Of a DNA stretch of 64,000 bases, positions 1 through 8,122 are shown in pieces; within the stretch, counting starts at the first letter, position 1, and every line of letters starts with the position of its first letter. The DNA is taken from positions 2,339,001-2,403,000 of the forward strand of contig NZ_CP139141.1 of assembly GCF_034059295.1 (NCBI RefSeq). The letters are read 5' to 3'. The translations under genes and the position numbers were made by a program. This stretch comes from Pseudomonas sp. HR96. Lineage in GTDB: Bacteria; Pseudomonadota; Gammaproteobacteria; Pseudomonadales; Pseudomonadaceae. The notes beneath the pieces were generated by a model. That model ran no database searches. It was not told the origin of the DNA and was given only the letters and a program-made list of their open reading frames with translations.

Positions 1-41
1 GCGAGGAGGCGTTGCCCTGGCTGGCCGAGCGCCTGGCCTAG
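1..41 (+). CDS. C-terminal end of an unidentified protein (partial)
   Basis: An open frame enters from the left edge and ends at TAG (39-41). It encodes EEALPWLAERLA, a helical, acidic/hydrophobic tail of the kind found at the end of many enzymes. The codons use G/C in third positions as the neighbours do. Only 12 residues are visible, so no family can be named. It converges on the diguanylate cyclase gene, whose stop codon lies one base further on. Confidence 0.4.
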   Translation, partial: EEALPWLAERLA

Positions 42-42
42 G

Positions 43-1593
43 TCAGGCCAGACGTGGCTGCGGGTTTTGCGTGGCCGTGCGGCACACGCGGTTGCGGCCC
101 TGGCTCTTGGCCCGGTACAGCGCCTGGTCGGCGGCCTGGATCAGCGCCTGGGCACGCACCGCCGGGTCGTCGGCGTGCATCACGTGCACGCCGGCACTGA
201 TGGTGACATGGCCCGCGTCGTTGCCGGCATGGTTGATCTGCAGGCTGCGCACCGTCTGCAGCACCCGCTCGGCGACGCGCGCGCTGCCGTCCTCGTCGCA
301 TTCGGGCAACAGCACCAGCAGCTCCTCGCCGCCGTAGCGCACCACCAGGTCGCCCGCACGGCCGACGCAGGCGAGCACCGCCTGGCCCACAGCCTTGATG
401 CACTCGTCACCCGCAGGGTGGCCGTACAGGTCGTTGAAGCGCTTGAAGTGATCGATGTCGAGCATGATCAGCGCCAGCGGCCGGCCACTGCGCCGCGCGC
501 GGCCGATTTCGTCGGGCAGCGCCGCATCCAGTTGGCGGCGGTTGGCCAGGCCCGTCAGGCTGTCCTGCATGGCCAGCTTGTGCAAGGCGGCATGGGCGTT
601 GCGCAGTTCGGACTCGGTTTTCTGGCCGTAGCGAATCTGGCGCAGCAGGACCATGGCGCACAGGCCCAGGGCCAGCAGCACCGCGGCAACAAAGCCGGTC
701 GAGCGCAGCAGGTTGTCCTGCCATTCGGCAAAGATCGCCTCTTGCGATTGCGCGGCCATGACCACCACCGGGTACTCGTCGGCCTGGCGGTAGCCATACA
801 GGCGCACCACGCCGTCGACCATCGAGCGGGCCATCTCGCTGCCCATGGGCGAGGCCGGCAGCAGGTCGGTGAACACCCGCGCCTTGGCGATGCTGGTGCC
901 CACGGCGTTCTCGTCGAACGGGCGGCGGGTGAGGATGGTGCCGTCGCGCAGCGCCAGGACCATGACCCCCTTGTCGTCCAGATCGAAGCCGCTGTAGAAC
1001 TGGTTGAAGTAGGCCAGGCTCAGGGTGGCCAGGGCGACCCCGGCAAAGCTGCCGTCCGGATGGTTGATGCGCCGTGACAGCGGGATCACCCATTGATGGG
1101 TCGAACGGCTGAGGATCGCCGGCCCCAGGCGTGGCCCCAGGTCGGGGTTGTTGCGATGAAAGCGGAAGTATTCGCGGTCGGCGTTGTTGACGTTGGGCGG
1201 GTCGACATCGTTGGAGGTCACCACCCAGCGGCCATTTTCGTCGTAGACGAACAGCCCCGCCAGCTGCCCGATGAAGCGTTGCTGGCTCTGCAGCACGGCG
1301 TGCAGCCGCGGGATCTGCGCGGCATCGATGCCGTCGGCCTGCACCCGCTCGATGATCCCGGTGAGCGCCGCGTCGGCTTCCTCGAAAGCGTCGTCGGCGT
1401 GCTGGGCCAGGGAGTGGGCGAGGTTGGTCGCGTCCATTTCGGCTTCGTGCAGCGCCCGCTCGTGGGCGGTCCAGGCCTGCCAGGCGACCAGGCTGAGCAG
1501 GGCGATCATGACCAGCAGAACGAACAGCAACGCCAGGCGCTGGGTCGAAAGCCCAGGGTGCGGCGCATGGCGGTGTTGGCTGTCAACGTGCAT
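43..1593 (-). CDS. Membrane-anchored diguanylate cyclase with periplasmic sensor domain
   Basis: The 516-aa protein should make cyclic di-GMP from two GTP. A membrane segment at about residues 18-40 is followed by a periplasmic region of about 250 residues resembling a double-Cache/PDC sensor, a second membrane segment at about 296-320, a short linker, and a C-terminal GGDEF domain. The active-site signature is RYGGEEL at about residue 421 (GGEEL is a normal catalytic variant). RAGD lies five residues upstream, which is the spacing of the RxxD product-inhibition site, so feedback inhibition is likely. Catalysis should take place in the cytoplasm in response to an unknown external ligand. The gene stands alone. 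The start ATG at 1593 is the only plausible one ahead of the first membrane segment. Confidence 0.9.
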   Translation of the reverse strand: MHVDSQHRHAPHPGLSTQRLALLFVLLVMIALLSLVAWQAWTAHERALHEAEMDATNLAHSLAQHADDAFEEADAALTGIIERVQADGIDAAQIPRLHAVLQSQQRFIGQLAGLFVYDENGRWVVTSNDVDPPNVNNADREYFRFHRNNPDLGPRLGPAILSRSTHQWVIPLSRRINHPDGSFAGVALATLSLAYFNQFYSGFDLDDKGVMVLALRDGTILTRRPFDENAVGTSIAKARVFTDLLPASPMGSEMARSMVDGVVRLYGYRQADEYPVVVMAAQSQEAIFAEWQDNLLRSTGFVAAVLLALGLCAMVLLRQIRYGQKTESELRNAHAALHKLAMQDSLTGLANRRQLDAALPDEIGRARRSGRPLALIMLDIDHFKRFNDLYGHPAGDECIKAVGQAVLACVGRAGDLVVRYGGEELLVLLPECDEDGSARVAERVLQTVRSLQINHAGNDAGHVTISAGVHVMHADDPAVRAQALIQAADQALYRAKSQGRNRVCRTATQNPQPRLA

Positions 1594-1772
1594 TCACGGT
1601 CACTTTCAAAAGAAATGAAGGCTTGCGGTCATATCAATACACGCTGGCTTCCTTGACGCGTGGAGGCAATCCCGATGGGGGGCGCTGGCGCTTTTTCACC
1701 GCGCATGAAGCCGCCCCTCAAGGCTATCGGCCGCAAGCGCGATAGCCTGAGGCCCAAGACAGGATTTGTCGG

Positions 1773-1794
1773 GCAGCCGCCGTACAGCGGCTGC
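1773..1794 (-). terminator. Stem-loop after the lipoprotein hydrolase gene
   Basis: GCAGCCGC (1773-1780) and GCGGCTGC (1787-1794) are perfect inverted repeats with a 6-nt loop, just past the hydrolase stop codon. A second perfect 9-bp inverted repeat, AGGCTATCG / CGATAGCCT, lies at 1721-1748. Neither has a T tract, so intrinsic termination is uncertain. They may instead be decayed REP-like palindromes. Confidence 0.3.
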
Positions 1795-1797
1795 GGC

Positions 1798-2955
1798 TCA
1801 AGGCGCCGAGCTGCCCTTGTGCTGCAGGCTGCCGACCTTCTCCAGCCACTGCGGGGCATGCTGGTCGAGCCACTGCCGGGCTTGCGCCGACTGCTTGACC
1901 GTGGCGTCGAGAAACGCGGTGGTCACGGCGGCGACGCTGGCGGCCTGGCGCACGTCGAAGTTCTTGTCGAACGGGTTGGGCGCCGGCTCGTGCCCTCCGG
2001 AACGCGGATGCGCGCCGCCGTCGCCACTGGCGTCGCTGGCGACCGCCGGGGCCTTGTCATCCTTGTCCTTCTTGCGCTGGTTCAGCGCCATGGTCCCGGA
2101 CAGGCCCTGATGGGTCGCATCCTGCAGCTTGAGCTGGTAGCCACCCAGCGCGCCGAGGTTGTTGTACAGGTCTTCGCGCTGGCGGGCCGTGGCGACCCAG
2201 CTGAACGGGTCTTCGTCGAGCGGGCCGGTCACGGTCAGCACCGGCGTGTCGATCTGGCCGAAACGCGCCGGGTCGCTGCCGCCCTCCACGTAGGGGCTCA
2301 GCAGGATGCTTGCCAGCGGCTTCCAGGCCACCGTGCGGGCCTCGCCCGGTTCGCGTTCGCCGGACAGCGCGGCCGCCGTCTGGGCGCCCAGGTCGAAACC
2401 GGCGAGCACCACGCGCCCGCTGTCCAGGGCGCTGTAACCGGCCTCGCCGGCGGCGGCGCGGCGTTTGACCTCGGCCATCACCTGGTTCACTTCCTCGACC
2501 CGCGCGCGCAGGGAAGGCGCCGAGAAGCTGCGCTGGGCTATGGTCTGGAAGGCCCCGGCCTGGGCGTCACTGGTGCTGTACAGCGAATGCTGGAAGCGCG
2601 GCGCCTGTAACGACAGCACGGCGTAGCCAGCATCGACCCAGGTCTGGCGCCACAGGTCGCCAGCGCTCGGGTCTTCACCAAGGCCCGGCAGGTAGATGAT
2701 CAGCGGCACGTTCTTCTGCTCGCTGGGCACGATCAGCGCCACGTCGAGCTGGTGACCGGCCCAGCTCCAGTGGCTGTTCCAGCCGTCGTACTTGTAATGC
2801 TGCGCGGGCTGGTAGGCGGTCTTGAGGTAGTCCTGCACCGAGACGAACGTCGGCGCATCTTTTTCCGGGCTGCTCGAACAGGCGGCGAGCGAACCCAGGG
2901 CAACGGCGAACAGCAAGGAGCGCAGCAGGGCAGAACGTTTTGGCATGACAGACAT
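1798..2955 (-). CDS. Putative alpha/beta-hydrolase lipoprotein with Asp nucleophile elbow
   Basis: The 385-aa protein has a lipoprotein signal peptide: a basic start, a hydrophobic core and the lipobox LAAC, with the acylated Cys at about residue 26. It is therefore expected on the periplasmic side of a membrane. The fold resembles dienelactone-hydrolase-like alpha/beta hydrolases: an early strand ending LIIYLPGLGED (oxyanion region), an elbow GFDLG with Asp188 where Ser or Cys is usual, a later acidic residue in GPLDEDP and a candidate catalytic His in DATHQG. The substrate is unknown. A Lys/Asp-rich insert (KKDKDDK) lies near the C-terminus. I chose the ATG at 2955; the ATG at 2946 is nearly as likely, since neither has a strong Shine-Dalgarno sequence. 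Confidence 0.7.
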   Translation of the reverse strand: MSVMPKRSALLRSLLFAVALGSLAACSSSPEKDAPTFVSVQDYLKTAYQPAQHYKYDGWNSHWSWAGHQLDVALIVPSEQKNVPLIIYLPGLGEDPSAGDLWRQTWVDAGYAVLSLQAPRFQHSLYSTSDAQAGAFQTIAQRSFSAPSLRARVEEVNQVMAEVKRRAAAGEAGYSALDSGRVVLAGFDLGAQTAAALSGEREPGEARTVAWKPLASILLSPYVEGGSDPARFGQIDTPVLTVTGPLDEDPFSWVATARQREDLYNNLGALGGYQLKLQDATHQGLSGTMALNQRKKDKDDKAPAVASDASGDGGAHPRSGGHEPAPNPFDKNFDVRQAASVAAVTTAFLDATVKQSAQARQWLDQHAPQWLEKVGSLQHKGSSAP

Positions 2956-3125
2956 GGCGACTCGAACCGATCGGACAGAAGGAGGCCGCAAGCGGCAGTG
3001 GGGCGATTATGCGCAAACTGACGGGCGGATGCTGTAGTGACGGGTAAAGGGACGGTAAATTTTTTGATACGCCGCCGTCCATGGCATCCGCTATCATTCC
3101 CGCTTCCCACCCGCGAGCCCGCGCC

Positions 3126-3908
3126 ATGTACAGCCTCCAACACCACGCCAGCCCACCGGATGAGGCCCTGGAGGCCCAGATCAGCCAACTGGTCATCGAC
3201 AATCTCACCGACATCAGCGCCGTCGCGATCGCGCCGAGCAACCCGCTCTATCCGCTGTACCAGTACGGCGTGGGGCTGGAAGTGCACCGCTATCTGCAAA
3301 CCCTGGGCGCCAGCGAAGAGGTCAGCGCCGAGTTGCTGGTGGCGATGCAGGGCGAAACGCTGCTGGGCTTTGCCTTGTACCTGCCGGTCAAGGGCGATCC
3401 GCAGGCCTGCGCTCTGGCTTACCTGGCCGTGGCCGCGCAGCATCGGCGCCAAGGCATCGCCCGGGCGCTGCTGGGCGAGATGACCCGGCGCTATCCGCAC
3501 GCCGAGCTAGCCTGCGTGGTGGCGCGGGTACCCTGGTTCCAGGCCATGGGCTTTCAGGTGCTGGGGGTGCGCGGCTCGCACGTCTGGATGAACACCCGCG
3601 CCCATGGCAGCGAAGGTTGGGTGGCGGTGCTGGACGTGGCGGCCATCTACCAGACCCTGGAAGTGCGGCAGATTCATGCCTCCTGCTCAAGCAGCATGGC
3701 AAGCGGGCCATGGTCGATGCGGAAAAGCAGCGCGACCGGCAACTGGACCGGATGGCGCGCGAAGCGCGGGCGTTTGTCGAGGGCCTGGGAGCGTAGCGCG
3801 GTGACCTTGGCCGGCGAAGCTGGCGAAAGGTGCGACGCGTTTCTCCCGCCATCGCAAAGATCAAACCGGCCTGGCGGCCTCTCGGGGGCTTTGCCCCCTC
3901 CCACGTGA
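3126..3908 (+). CDS. GNAT-family N-acetyltransferase, C-terminus altered by frameshift
   Basis: As read, the frame encodes 260 aa. Residues 1 to about 185 form a GNAT acetyltransferase domain that would move an acetyl group from acetyl-CoA to an unknown amine. The CoA-binding loop is visible as QHRRQGIARALL. After VRQIHAS the reading frame turns implausible (Trp/Arg/Ser-rich) and runs into a REP-like repeat. A shift of one base at the CC of 3683-3684 restores a charged, protein-like tail (KQHGKRAMVDAEKQRD and onward) that ends at TAG 3794-3796. The intact gene would then be about 223 aa (3126-3796). Either a C has been lost from a CCC run or there is a sequencing error. The start at 3126 was chosen because the preceding in-frame codons are not protein-like. 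Confidence 0.75.
   Translation: MYSLQHHASPPDEALEAQISQLVIDNLTDISAVAIAPSNPLYPLYQYGVGLEVHRYLQTLGASEEVSAELLVAMQGETLLGFALYLPVKGDPQACALAYLAVAAQHRRQGIARALLGEMTRRYPHAELACVVARVPWFQAMGFQVLGVRGSHVWMNTRAHGSEGWVAVLDVAAIYQTLEVRQIHASCSSSMASGPWSMRKSSATGNWTGWRAKRGRLSRAWERSAVTLAGEAGERCDAFLPPSQRSNRPGGLSGALPPPT
3859..3904 (+). repeat. REP-like palindromic repeat, copy 1
   Basis: GATCAAA is followed by CGGCCTGGCGGCCT (3867-3880) and the hairpin GGGGGC-TTT-GCCCCC (3884-3898), then TCCCAC. The reverse strand reads GTGGGAGGGGGC, the usual head of Pseudomonas REP elements. A second copy, with the same 14-nt block in opposite orientation, lies at 44261-44309. The hairpin may also help end transcription of the acetyltransferase gene. 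Confidence 0.6.
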
Positions 3909-3961
3909 TGAACTGTGCCCCTGAGATTGGACATCCAATCCAACCTTAGGGGCACAGTTCA
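3909..3961. mobile_element. 53-bp palindrome with IS3/IS150-like terminal repeats (MITE-like)
   Basis: The element begins TGAACTGTGCCCCT (3909-3922) and ends with the exact reverse complement (3948-3961). Inside is a small hairpin, GATTGG-ACAT-CCAATC (3925-3940). The order TGAACTG..CCCC..TTGGAC resembles the tips of IS150-group members of the IS3 family. There is no room for a transposase and no target-site duplication is visible. It may be a miniature or solo derivative. It lies between convergent genes and could also terminate transcription in both directions. Confidence 0.45.
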
Positions 3962-3991
3962 GGATGGTTGCGCCCAGGTGCCCGGTGTCGA

Positions 3992-5101
3992 TCAGACCCC
4001 GGTATTGCGCGGACGCGGTTCGTGGATCGGGCAGCCGTTGTGTTCGGCGCGAAAGCCTGCGGACATTTCATAGCTGGGCTTGCGCACGCGCATGACCCCA
4101 CCCAGTGGCCGGTGTGCGGCCAGGCCGTGCCAGGGGCTGAACGACAGGCCGTCGTCGATTTCCTTGGCCCGCTCGGCGTTCCAGGCCGGTTGTGCCGGCA
4201 CTTCGATGCGCGCCACTGTAACGTAGGGGCTCAAGTCCTCGGGCCAGGTGACCGAGGCGTCTTCGATCGGCATCTTCTCGATGTCGGTGGCCAGCTGAAT
4301 GCGCACTTCCCATACCCCGCCATGGGCGCTGAAGTACTCGTTGACCGCCGCGCGCAGGCCGTCCGGCTTGCCGTCCAGGTCCACTGGCTGGTCGGTCAGC
4401 GCGGTCAGCTCGGGCGCCACCGGCACCACGGCCAGCTTGGCGTAGTACGGACCGTACAGGATTGGCACCACGGTATTGAAGCTTTCGCCGAGAATGTGGG
4501 TCTGCGGGTGGCCGCCAAGGCTCTTGATAGTCGGGCTTTCGCCGCCCATGGCTTCGATGGTCGACTCCACACCCCGCAACACGGCGGACAGGGCCTTCTT
4601 CATTCCCGGTGCCTTGTCGGTGGTCTTGGCCAGCATTTTCAGGCTTTTCAGGAAGGCCTTGGGCGTCGGCGCGGTGAACGCCTTGGCGTTCTGCATGACG
4701 AAGTCCTGGGTTACGTCCGCTTCGCTGCCGGGCAGCCGCGCACCTTCCACGCCGATGATCTTGATGGCCAGGCCGCGCGGCGTGGACACCTTGTCGTCGA
4801 GGATGTCACCGGGGTTGGTGGAGAAACGCAGGGTCAGGCCGTAGGTGCCCGGCTTGGCGAAGGCGCCCTGGGCCAGTTCGACCGGCAGGTTGTCCAGGAC
4901 CTGGAGCTGGCCGTGCAACAGGCCGTGGCTCTTGGCGTGCACGCTGCGGTTGGCGTGCCCCTCGTCCTTGAAGGTGGTCTCGAGGATGCCGTGCAGGGTC
5001 TCTGCCAGCTCCTTGCTGGTTTGGGCTTCATCATCGGGAATCTGCTCGAAGCCGGGCTGGAAAGGCAACGGATGCAGGGTGCTGACAGGGTGCTCGCTCA
5101 T
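3992..5101 (-). CDS. Catalase-related haem protein (small y4iL/SrpA-like class)
   Basis: The 369-aa protein belongs to the short catalase-like family, smaller than classical catalases (about 480 aa or more). Family features visible are the distal His motif SVHAKSHG at about residue 52, LRFSTNPGD shortly after, and TQDFVMQNAKAF, which matches the region of the conserved distal Asn. Members bind haem and may act as peroxidases or organic peroxide-handling enzymes rather than true catalases; the substrate here is unknown. No signal peptide is seen, so it is probably cytoplasmic. The Shine-Dalgarno sequence before ATG 5101 is weak. It stands alone between a repeat-rich convergent junction and an MFS gene on the same strand. 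Confidence 0.8.
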   Translation of the reverse strand: MSEHPVSTLHPLPFQPGFEQIPDDEAQTSKELAETLHGILETTFKDEGHANRSVHAKSHGLLHGQLQVLDNLPVELAQGAFAKPGTYGLTLRFSTNPGDILDDKVSTPRGLAIKIIGVEGARLPGSEADVTQDFVMQNAKAFTAPTPKAFLKSLKMLAKTTDKAPGMKKALSAVLRGVESTIEAMGGESPTIKSLGGHPQTHILGESFNTVVPILYGPYYAKLAVVPVAPELTALTDQPVDLDGKPDGLRAAVNEYFSAHGGVWEVRIQLATDIEKMPIEDASVTWPEDLSPYVTVARIEVPAQPAWNAERAKEIDDGLSFSPWHGLAAHRPLGGVMRVRKPSYEMSAGFRAEHNGCPIHEPRPRNTGV

Positions 5102-5212
5102 GGGAGGTACTCGCTCAGGTCGTGGTCACGGTTGGCACTGCGGGCGACGGGCACTGTTATCGTGCCACTATCGCCGGCGTTCAATCAGATGACTCGGCCC
5201 ATCGAGCAGCGT

Positions 5213-6574
5213 TCAAATCAAATGGCCATGTCCAGGACCGGCGGCCCGCTCGCCCGCGCTGTCCTCGCCATGCAGCGAGATGCGCGAGGTCTCCGGCAAG
5301 GCCATGCCCCCGGCCAGTGCCAGCAGGGCGACGGCGATCAGATAGGCCGCCGGCGACAAGCTGCTGCCGGTCAGGCCGATCAACCAGGTGGCCATCAGCG
5401 GCGCGGTGCCGCCGAACAGGGTGTAGGCCAGGTTGTAGGTGATCGCCGAAGCGGTGTAGCGGGTGCGGGTCGGGAAGGTTTCCGAGAGCAGCGCGGCGGT
5501 GACCACGCCCGAGAGCACGGCGCCAACGGCCAGCAGCATGACCCCGGCAATGGCGGCGGCGAACGAGCCCGAACGCGCCAGCAGAAACGCCGGGTACACG
5601 GCGACGATCAACAGCAGGCAGGTGCAGAGCATGGTCGTGCGCCTACCGACGCGGTCGGAGAAGGCACCTGCCAACGGGCAGATCAGGGCGGCGAACAGCA
5701 GGGCGATCACCGACACCAGCAACGCCCCGGCGCGACTGAGGCCGCCGGCCACCTGCAGATAAGTGGCGAAGTAGGTAGTGAACATGTAGAACGACAGGGC
5801 CGTCAGCGATACGAATGCCCCCAGGCAGAGAATGGCCCTGGCATGCTTGCGCAGCGTCTCGGCCAGCGGCGAGTGGGCCACCGCGTGTTCCTGCTCAACG
5901 GCCTGAAACGCCGGGGTTTCGCCCATGTGCAGGCGCAGGTAGAGGCCGACCAGGCCCAGCGGCGCAGCAATCAGGAACGGCAGGCGCCAGCCCCAGCTGG
6001 CCATCGCCTCGCTGCTGAGGCCGGCGTCCAGGGCATAGGCGATGACGGCGGCGGCGGCGAAGGCGCTGAAGGTCGAAACTGGCACGAAACTGCCATACCA
6101 CGCCCTCTTGTGGCGCGGCGCGTGCTCCATCAGGTAGGCGCAGGCCCCGGCGTATTCGCCGCCGGCCGAGAAGCCCTGCACGCAGCGGATCAGGGTCAGC
6201 AGGGCGGGCGCCCACAGGCCGATGGCGCTGTAGGTGGGCAACAGGCCGATCAGCGTGGTGGCGCCGGCCATCAGCAGAATGGTCAGGGCGAGGATGCGCT
6301 TGCGCCCGAGGCGGTCGCCGAGCATGCCGAAGACGATGCCGCCCAGTGGCCGAAAGGCGAACGCCACGGCGAACACCGCGAAGGTCTTGAGCAGCGCCAC
6401 GCTGGCGTCGCCGCTGGCGAAGAACTGCTGGGCGATGGTGGTGGCGAGAAAACCGTAGACGGCAAAATCGAACCACTCGACGAAGTTGCCGATCGCGGCG
6501 GCGACGATGACGCGCCTGAGGGTCCCCGGGTCAACCACTCGCGGGCTGCGGCTGGGCTCTGTTGCTGCATTCAT
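5213..6574 (-). CDS. MFS transporter, metabolite:H+ symporter (ProP/KgtP-like) family
   Basis: The 453-aa protein has 12 predicted membrane helices. Family signatures seen are GNFVEWFDFAVYGF at the start of helix 1, the loop GMLGDRLGRKR between helices 2 and 3, and CVQGFSAGGEYAGA in helix 4. These mark the metabolite:H+ symporter branch, which imports organic acids, betaine or proline with protons; the substrate cannot be read from sequence. ATG 6574 is preferred over an upstream alternative at 6604 because GGAG lies nine bases before it. A LysR-type regulator gene lies 126 bp upstream on the same strand and could control it. Confidence 0.85.
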   Translation of the reverse strand: MNAATEPSRSPRVVDPGTLRRVIVAAAIGNFVEWFDFAVYGFLATTIAQQFFASGDASVALLKTFAVFAVAFAFRPLGGIVFGMLGDRLGRKRILALTILLMAGATTLIGLLPTYSAIGLWAPALLTLIRCVQGFSAGGEYAGACAYLMEHAPRHKRAWYGSFVPVSTFSAFAAAAVIAYALDAGLSSEAMASWGWRLPFLIAAPLGLVGLYLRLHMGETPAFQAVEQEHAVAHSPLAETLRKHARAILCLGAFVSLTALSFYMFTTYFATYLQVAGGLSRAGALLVSVIALLFAALICPLAGAFSDRVGRRTTMLCTCLLLIVAVYPAFLLARSGSFAAAIAGVMLLAVGAVLSGVVTAALLSETFPTRTRYTASAITYNLAYTLFGGTAPLMATWLIGLTGSSLSPAAYLIAVALLALAGGMALPETSRISLHGEDSAGERAAGPGHGHLI

Positions 6575-6700
6575 GCTGTGCGCTCCTGCATCGTTGACTG
6601 TCACGATTATCGGCAGTAGCGCGACCCGGGGCTGCGGGAAAACCGTCGCTCACGTGTCCAAAGCCGAAGCCGCTGCCGTCTGCAGGACACAGCGCAGCAG

Positions 6701-7597
6701 TTATCGTGCCGCCTGCACCTGTTCGCGCAGCCAGGCGAGGAACTCACGCAACGGCGCCTGGCGCTCGCGCCCTGGCACGCACAGCGCACTGTACTGGCCG
6801 GCGGGCAGGCGGATCTCGCTGCGATAGGGTTGCAGCAGCCCGCGCTGCACGCTGCCCGCGACCAGTACATCGCTGGCCAGCACCAGGCCGTGGCCGGCGA
6901 TGGCTGCCTGCAATGCGTAGTCTTCGTCGCTGTACTCGCGAAAATGCGCCCGCTCCAGCCAATCCTCGTGCCCGGCGCGGGCGCACCACAGTGGCCAGTC
7001 GATCGGTGCGCTGGTGGCCGAGTACCACGGCACCTGGATCAGCTCCAGGTTGTGCGGCGCCGCCGGCGCTTGCCAGCCGGGCGGTGCATAGACGGCAAAG
7101 TGCTCGTCGAGCAGCGCCAGGCAGTACAGCCCCGGCTGTGGCTGGACGTGCACGCGCAGGGCGATGTCGATGCGGCTGTCACGGGCCAGGTCCACCACCT
7201 CGTTGGTGGTCTCGACACGTACGTGGATACGCGGGTAACGCCGATGGAAGTCACCCAGCCGGGCGATCAGCCAATGGCTGGCGAACGCCGGCGTGGTGGT
7301 CAGGGTCAGGCTCTGGCTGTCGCCGGCCGGCTGCCAGCGCGACAGGCCAGCCGCCATGCCGGCGAAGGCCGCGTGGACCTCGGCGAACAGCTCGTGGCCT
7401 TCGCGGCTCAGCGATACGCCTTGCGCGGTACGGGTGAACAGCAGCGTACCGAGGCTTTCTTCAAGGCTTTTGATCTGATGGGAGACGGCGGCAGGGGTGA
7501 CGGCCAGTTCATCGGCGGCGGCCTTGAACGCGCCCAGGCGGGCAGCCGATTCGAACGCGCGCAGGGCAGTCAGGGGCAGCTTGGTGAACACAGGCAT
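6701..7597 (-). CDS. LysR-family transcriptional regulator (GcvA-like)
   Basis: The 298-aa protein has the standard LysR layout: an N-terminal winged helix-turn-helix (about residues 6-65, including AFKAAADELAVTPAAVSHQI) and a C-terminal periplasmic-binding-protein-like effector domain. The start KLPLTALRAFESAARL resembles the GcvA/AmpR subgroup. It is transcribed away from a PACE-family efflux gene, and the 92-bp gap contains three copies of GCTCAA or its complement. LysR regulators divergent from PACE genes are a known arrangement (AceR/AceI in Acinetobacter). It may also regulate the downstream MFS gene. Confidence 0.85.
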   Translation of the reverse strand: MPVFTKLPLTALRAFESAARLGAFKAAADELAVTPAAVSHQIKSLEESLGTLLFTRTAQGVSLSREGHELFAEVHAAFAGMAAGLSRWQPAGDSQSLTLTTTPAFASHWLIARLGDFHRRYPRIHVRVETTNEVVDLARDSRIDIALRVHVQPQPGLYCLALLDEHFAVYAPPGWQAPAAPHNLELIQVPWYSATSAPIDWPLWCARAGHEDWLERAHFREYSDEDYALQAAIAGHGLVLASDVLVAGSVQRGLLQPYRSEIRLPAGQYSALCVPGRERQAPLREFLAWLREQVQAAR

Positions 7598-7605
7598 TAC
7601 TCAGG

Positions 7606-7630
7606 TTGAGCGAGGCTCAATTTAGCTCAA
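7606..7630. promoter_or_regulatory. Candidate LysR-type operator between regulator and PACE gene
   Basis: TTGAGC (7606-7611) and GCTCAA (7615-7620) form a perfect palindrome with a 3-nt spacer. A further direct GCTCAA copy lies at 7625-7630. Repeated half-sites in the gap between a LysR gene and its divergent target fit the recognition/activation-site layout of this family. Assignment to this regulator is inferred from position. Confidence 0.5.
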
Positions 7631-7689
7631 TTGCGCGCAGCGCCTCAACTGGCGAGGATGCAGGCTCTTTCCGGCAGAGACCGCTTCCC

Positions 7690-8121
7690 ATGCAAGGCAC
7701 TCCACGCAAGATCGTCCAGGCACTGGCCTACGAGGGCATCGCCGTACTCTGCGTCGCGCCGGCGCTGCAACTGGTGTATGCCGAAGGCGCCGGTCATTCG
7801 CTGCTGCTGTCGTTGATCATTTCCGCCGTGGCGCTGGCCTGGAACGTGTTGTTCAACGCCGGCTTCGAACGCTGGGAAGCGCGCCAGCGCCAGCGTCAGC
7901 GCACCTGGCAGCGGCGGCTGCTGCATGCCATCGGCTTCGAGGGCGGGCTGACCCTGATCCTGTTGCCGATCATCGCCGGCTGGCTGGGCATCAGCCTGCT
8001 CAGCGCCCTGCTGACCAACCTGGCGTTGTTCGCATTCTTCTTCGTCTATGCGCTGGTGTTCCAGTGGGGCTTCGACCGCGTGTTTGGCCTGCCGCAGTCT
8101 GCCGCACCGAGCCGGCTGTGA
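7690..8121 (+). CDS. PACE-family (AceI-like) multidrug efflux protein
   Basis: The 143-aa protein has four membrane helices formed by two tandem bacterial transmembrane pair domains. Family marks are visible in both halves: RKIVQALAYEG and WNVLFNAGFERWE in the first, RRLLHAIGFEGGL and FQWGFDRVFGLP in the second. PACE proteins export biocides such as chlorhexidine, or short-chain diamines, using the proton gradient. ATG 7690 aligns with the usual start of the family (MxxTPRKI); an upstream in-frame TTG at 7606 would fall in the operator. Its 3' end lies one base from the convergent MFS gene. Confidence 0.85.
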   Translation: MQGTPRKIVQALAYEGIAVLCVAPALQLVYAEGAGHSLLLSLIISAVALAWNVLFNAGFERWEARQRQRQRTWQRRLLHAIGFEGGLTLILLPIIAGWLGISLLSALLTNLALFAFFFVYALVFQWGFDRVFGLPQSAAPSRL

Positions 8122-8122
8122 G

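Noticed and set aside
3968..6619. Very long plus-strand open frame opposite the catalase-like and MFS genes
   Set aside because: It is Gly/Gln/Arg-rich with no recognisable domain and runs through two genes and their spacer; it is an antisense shadow of GC-rich coding sequence. The same applies to frames opposite nuoG, the mux genes and the MHYT protein.
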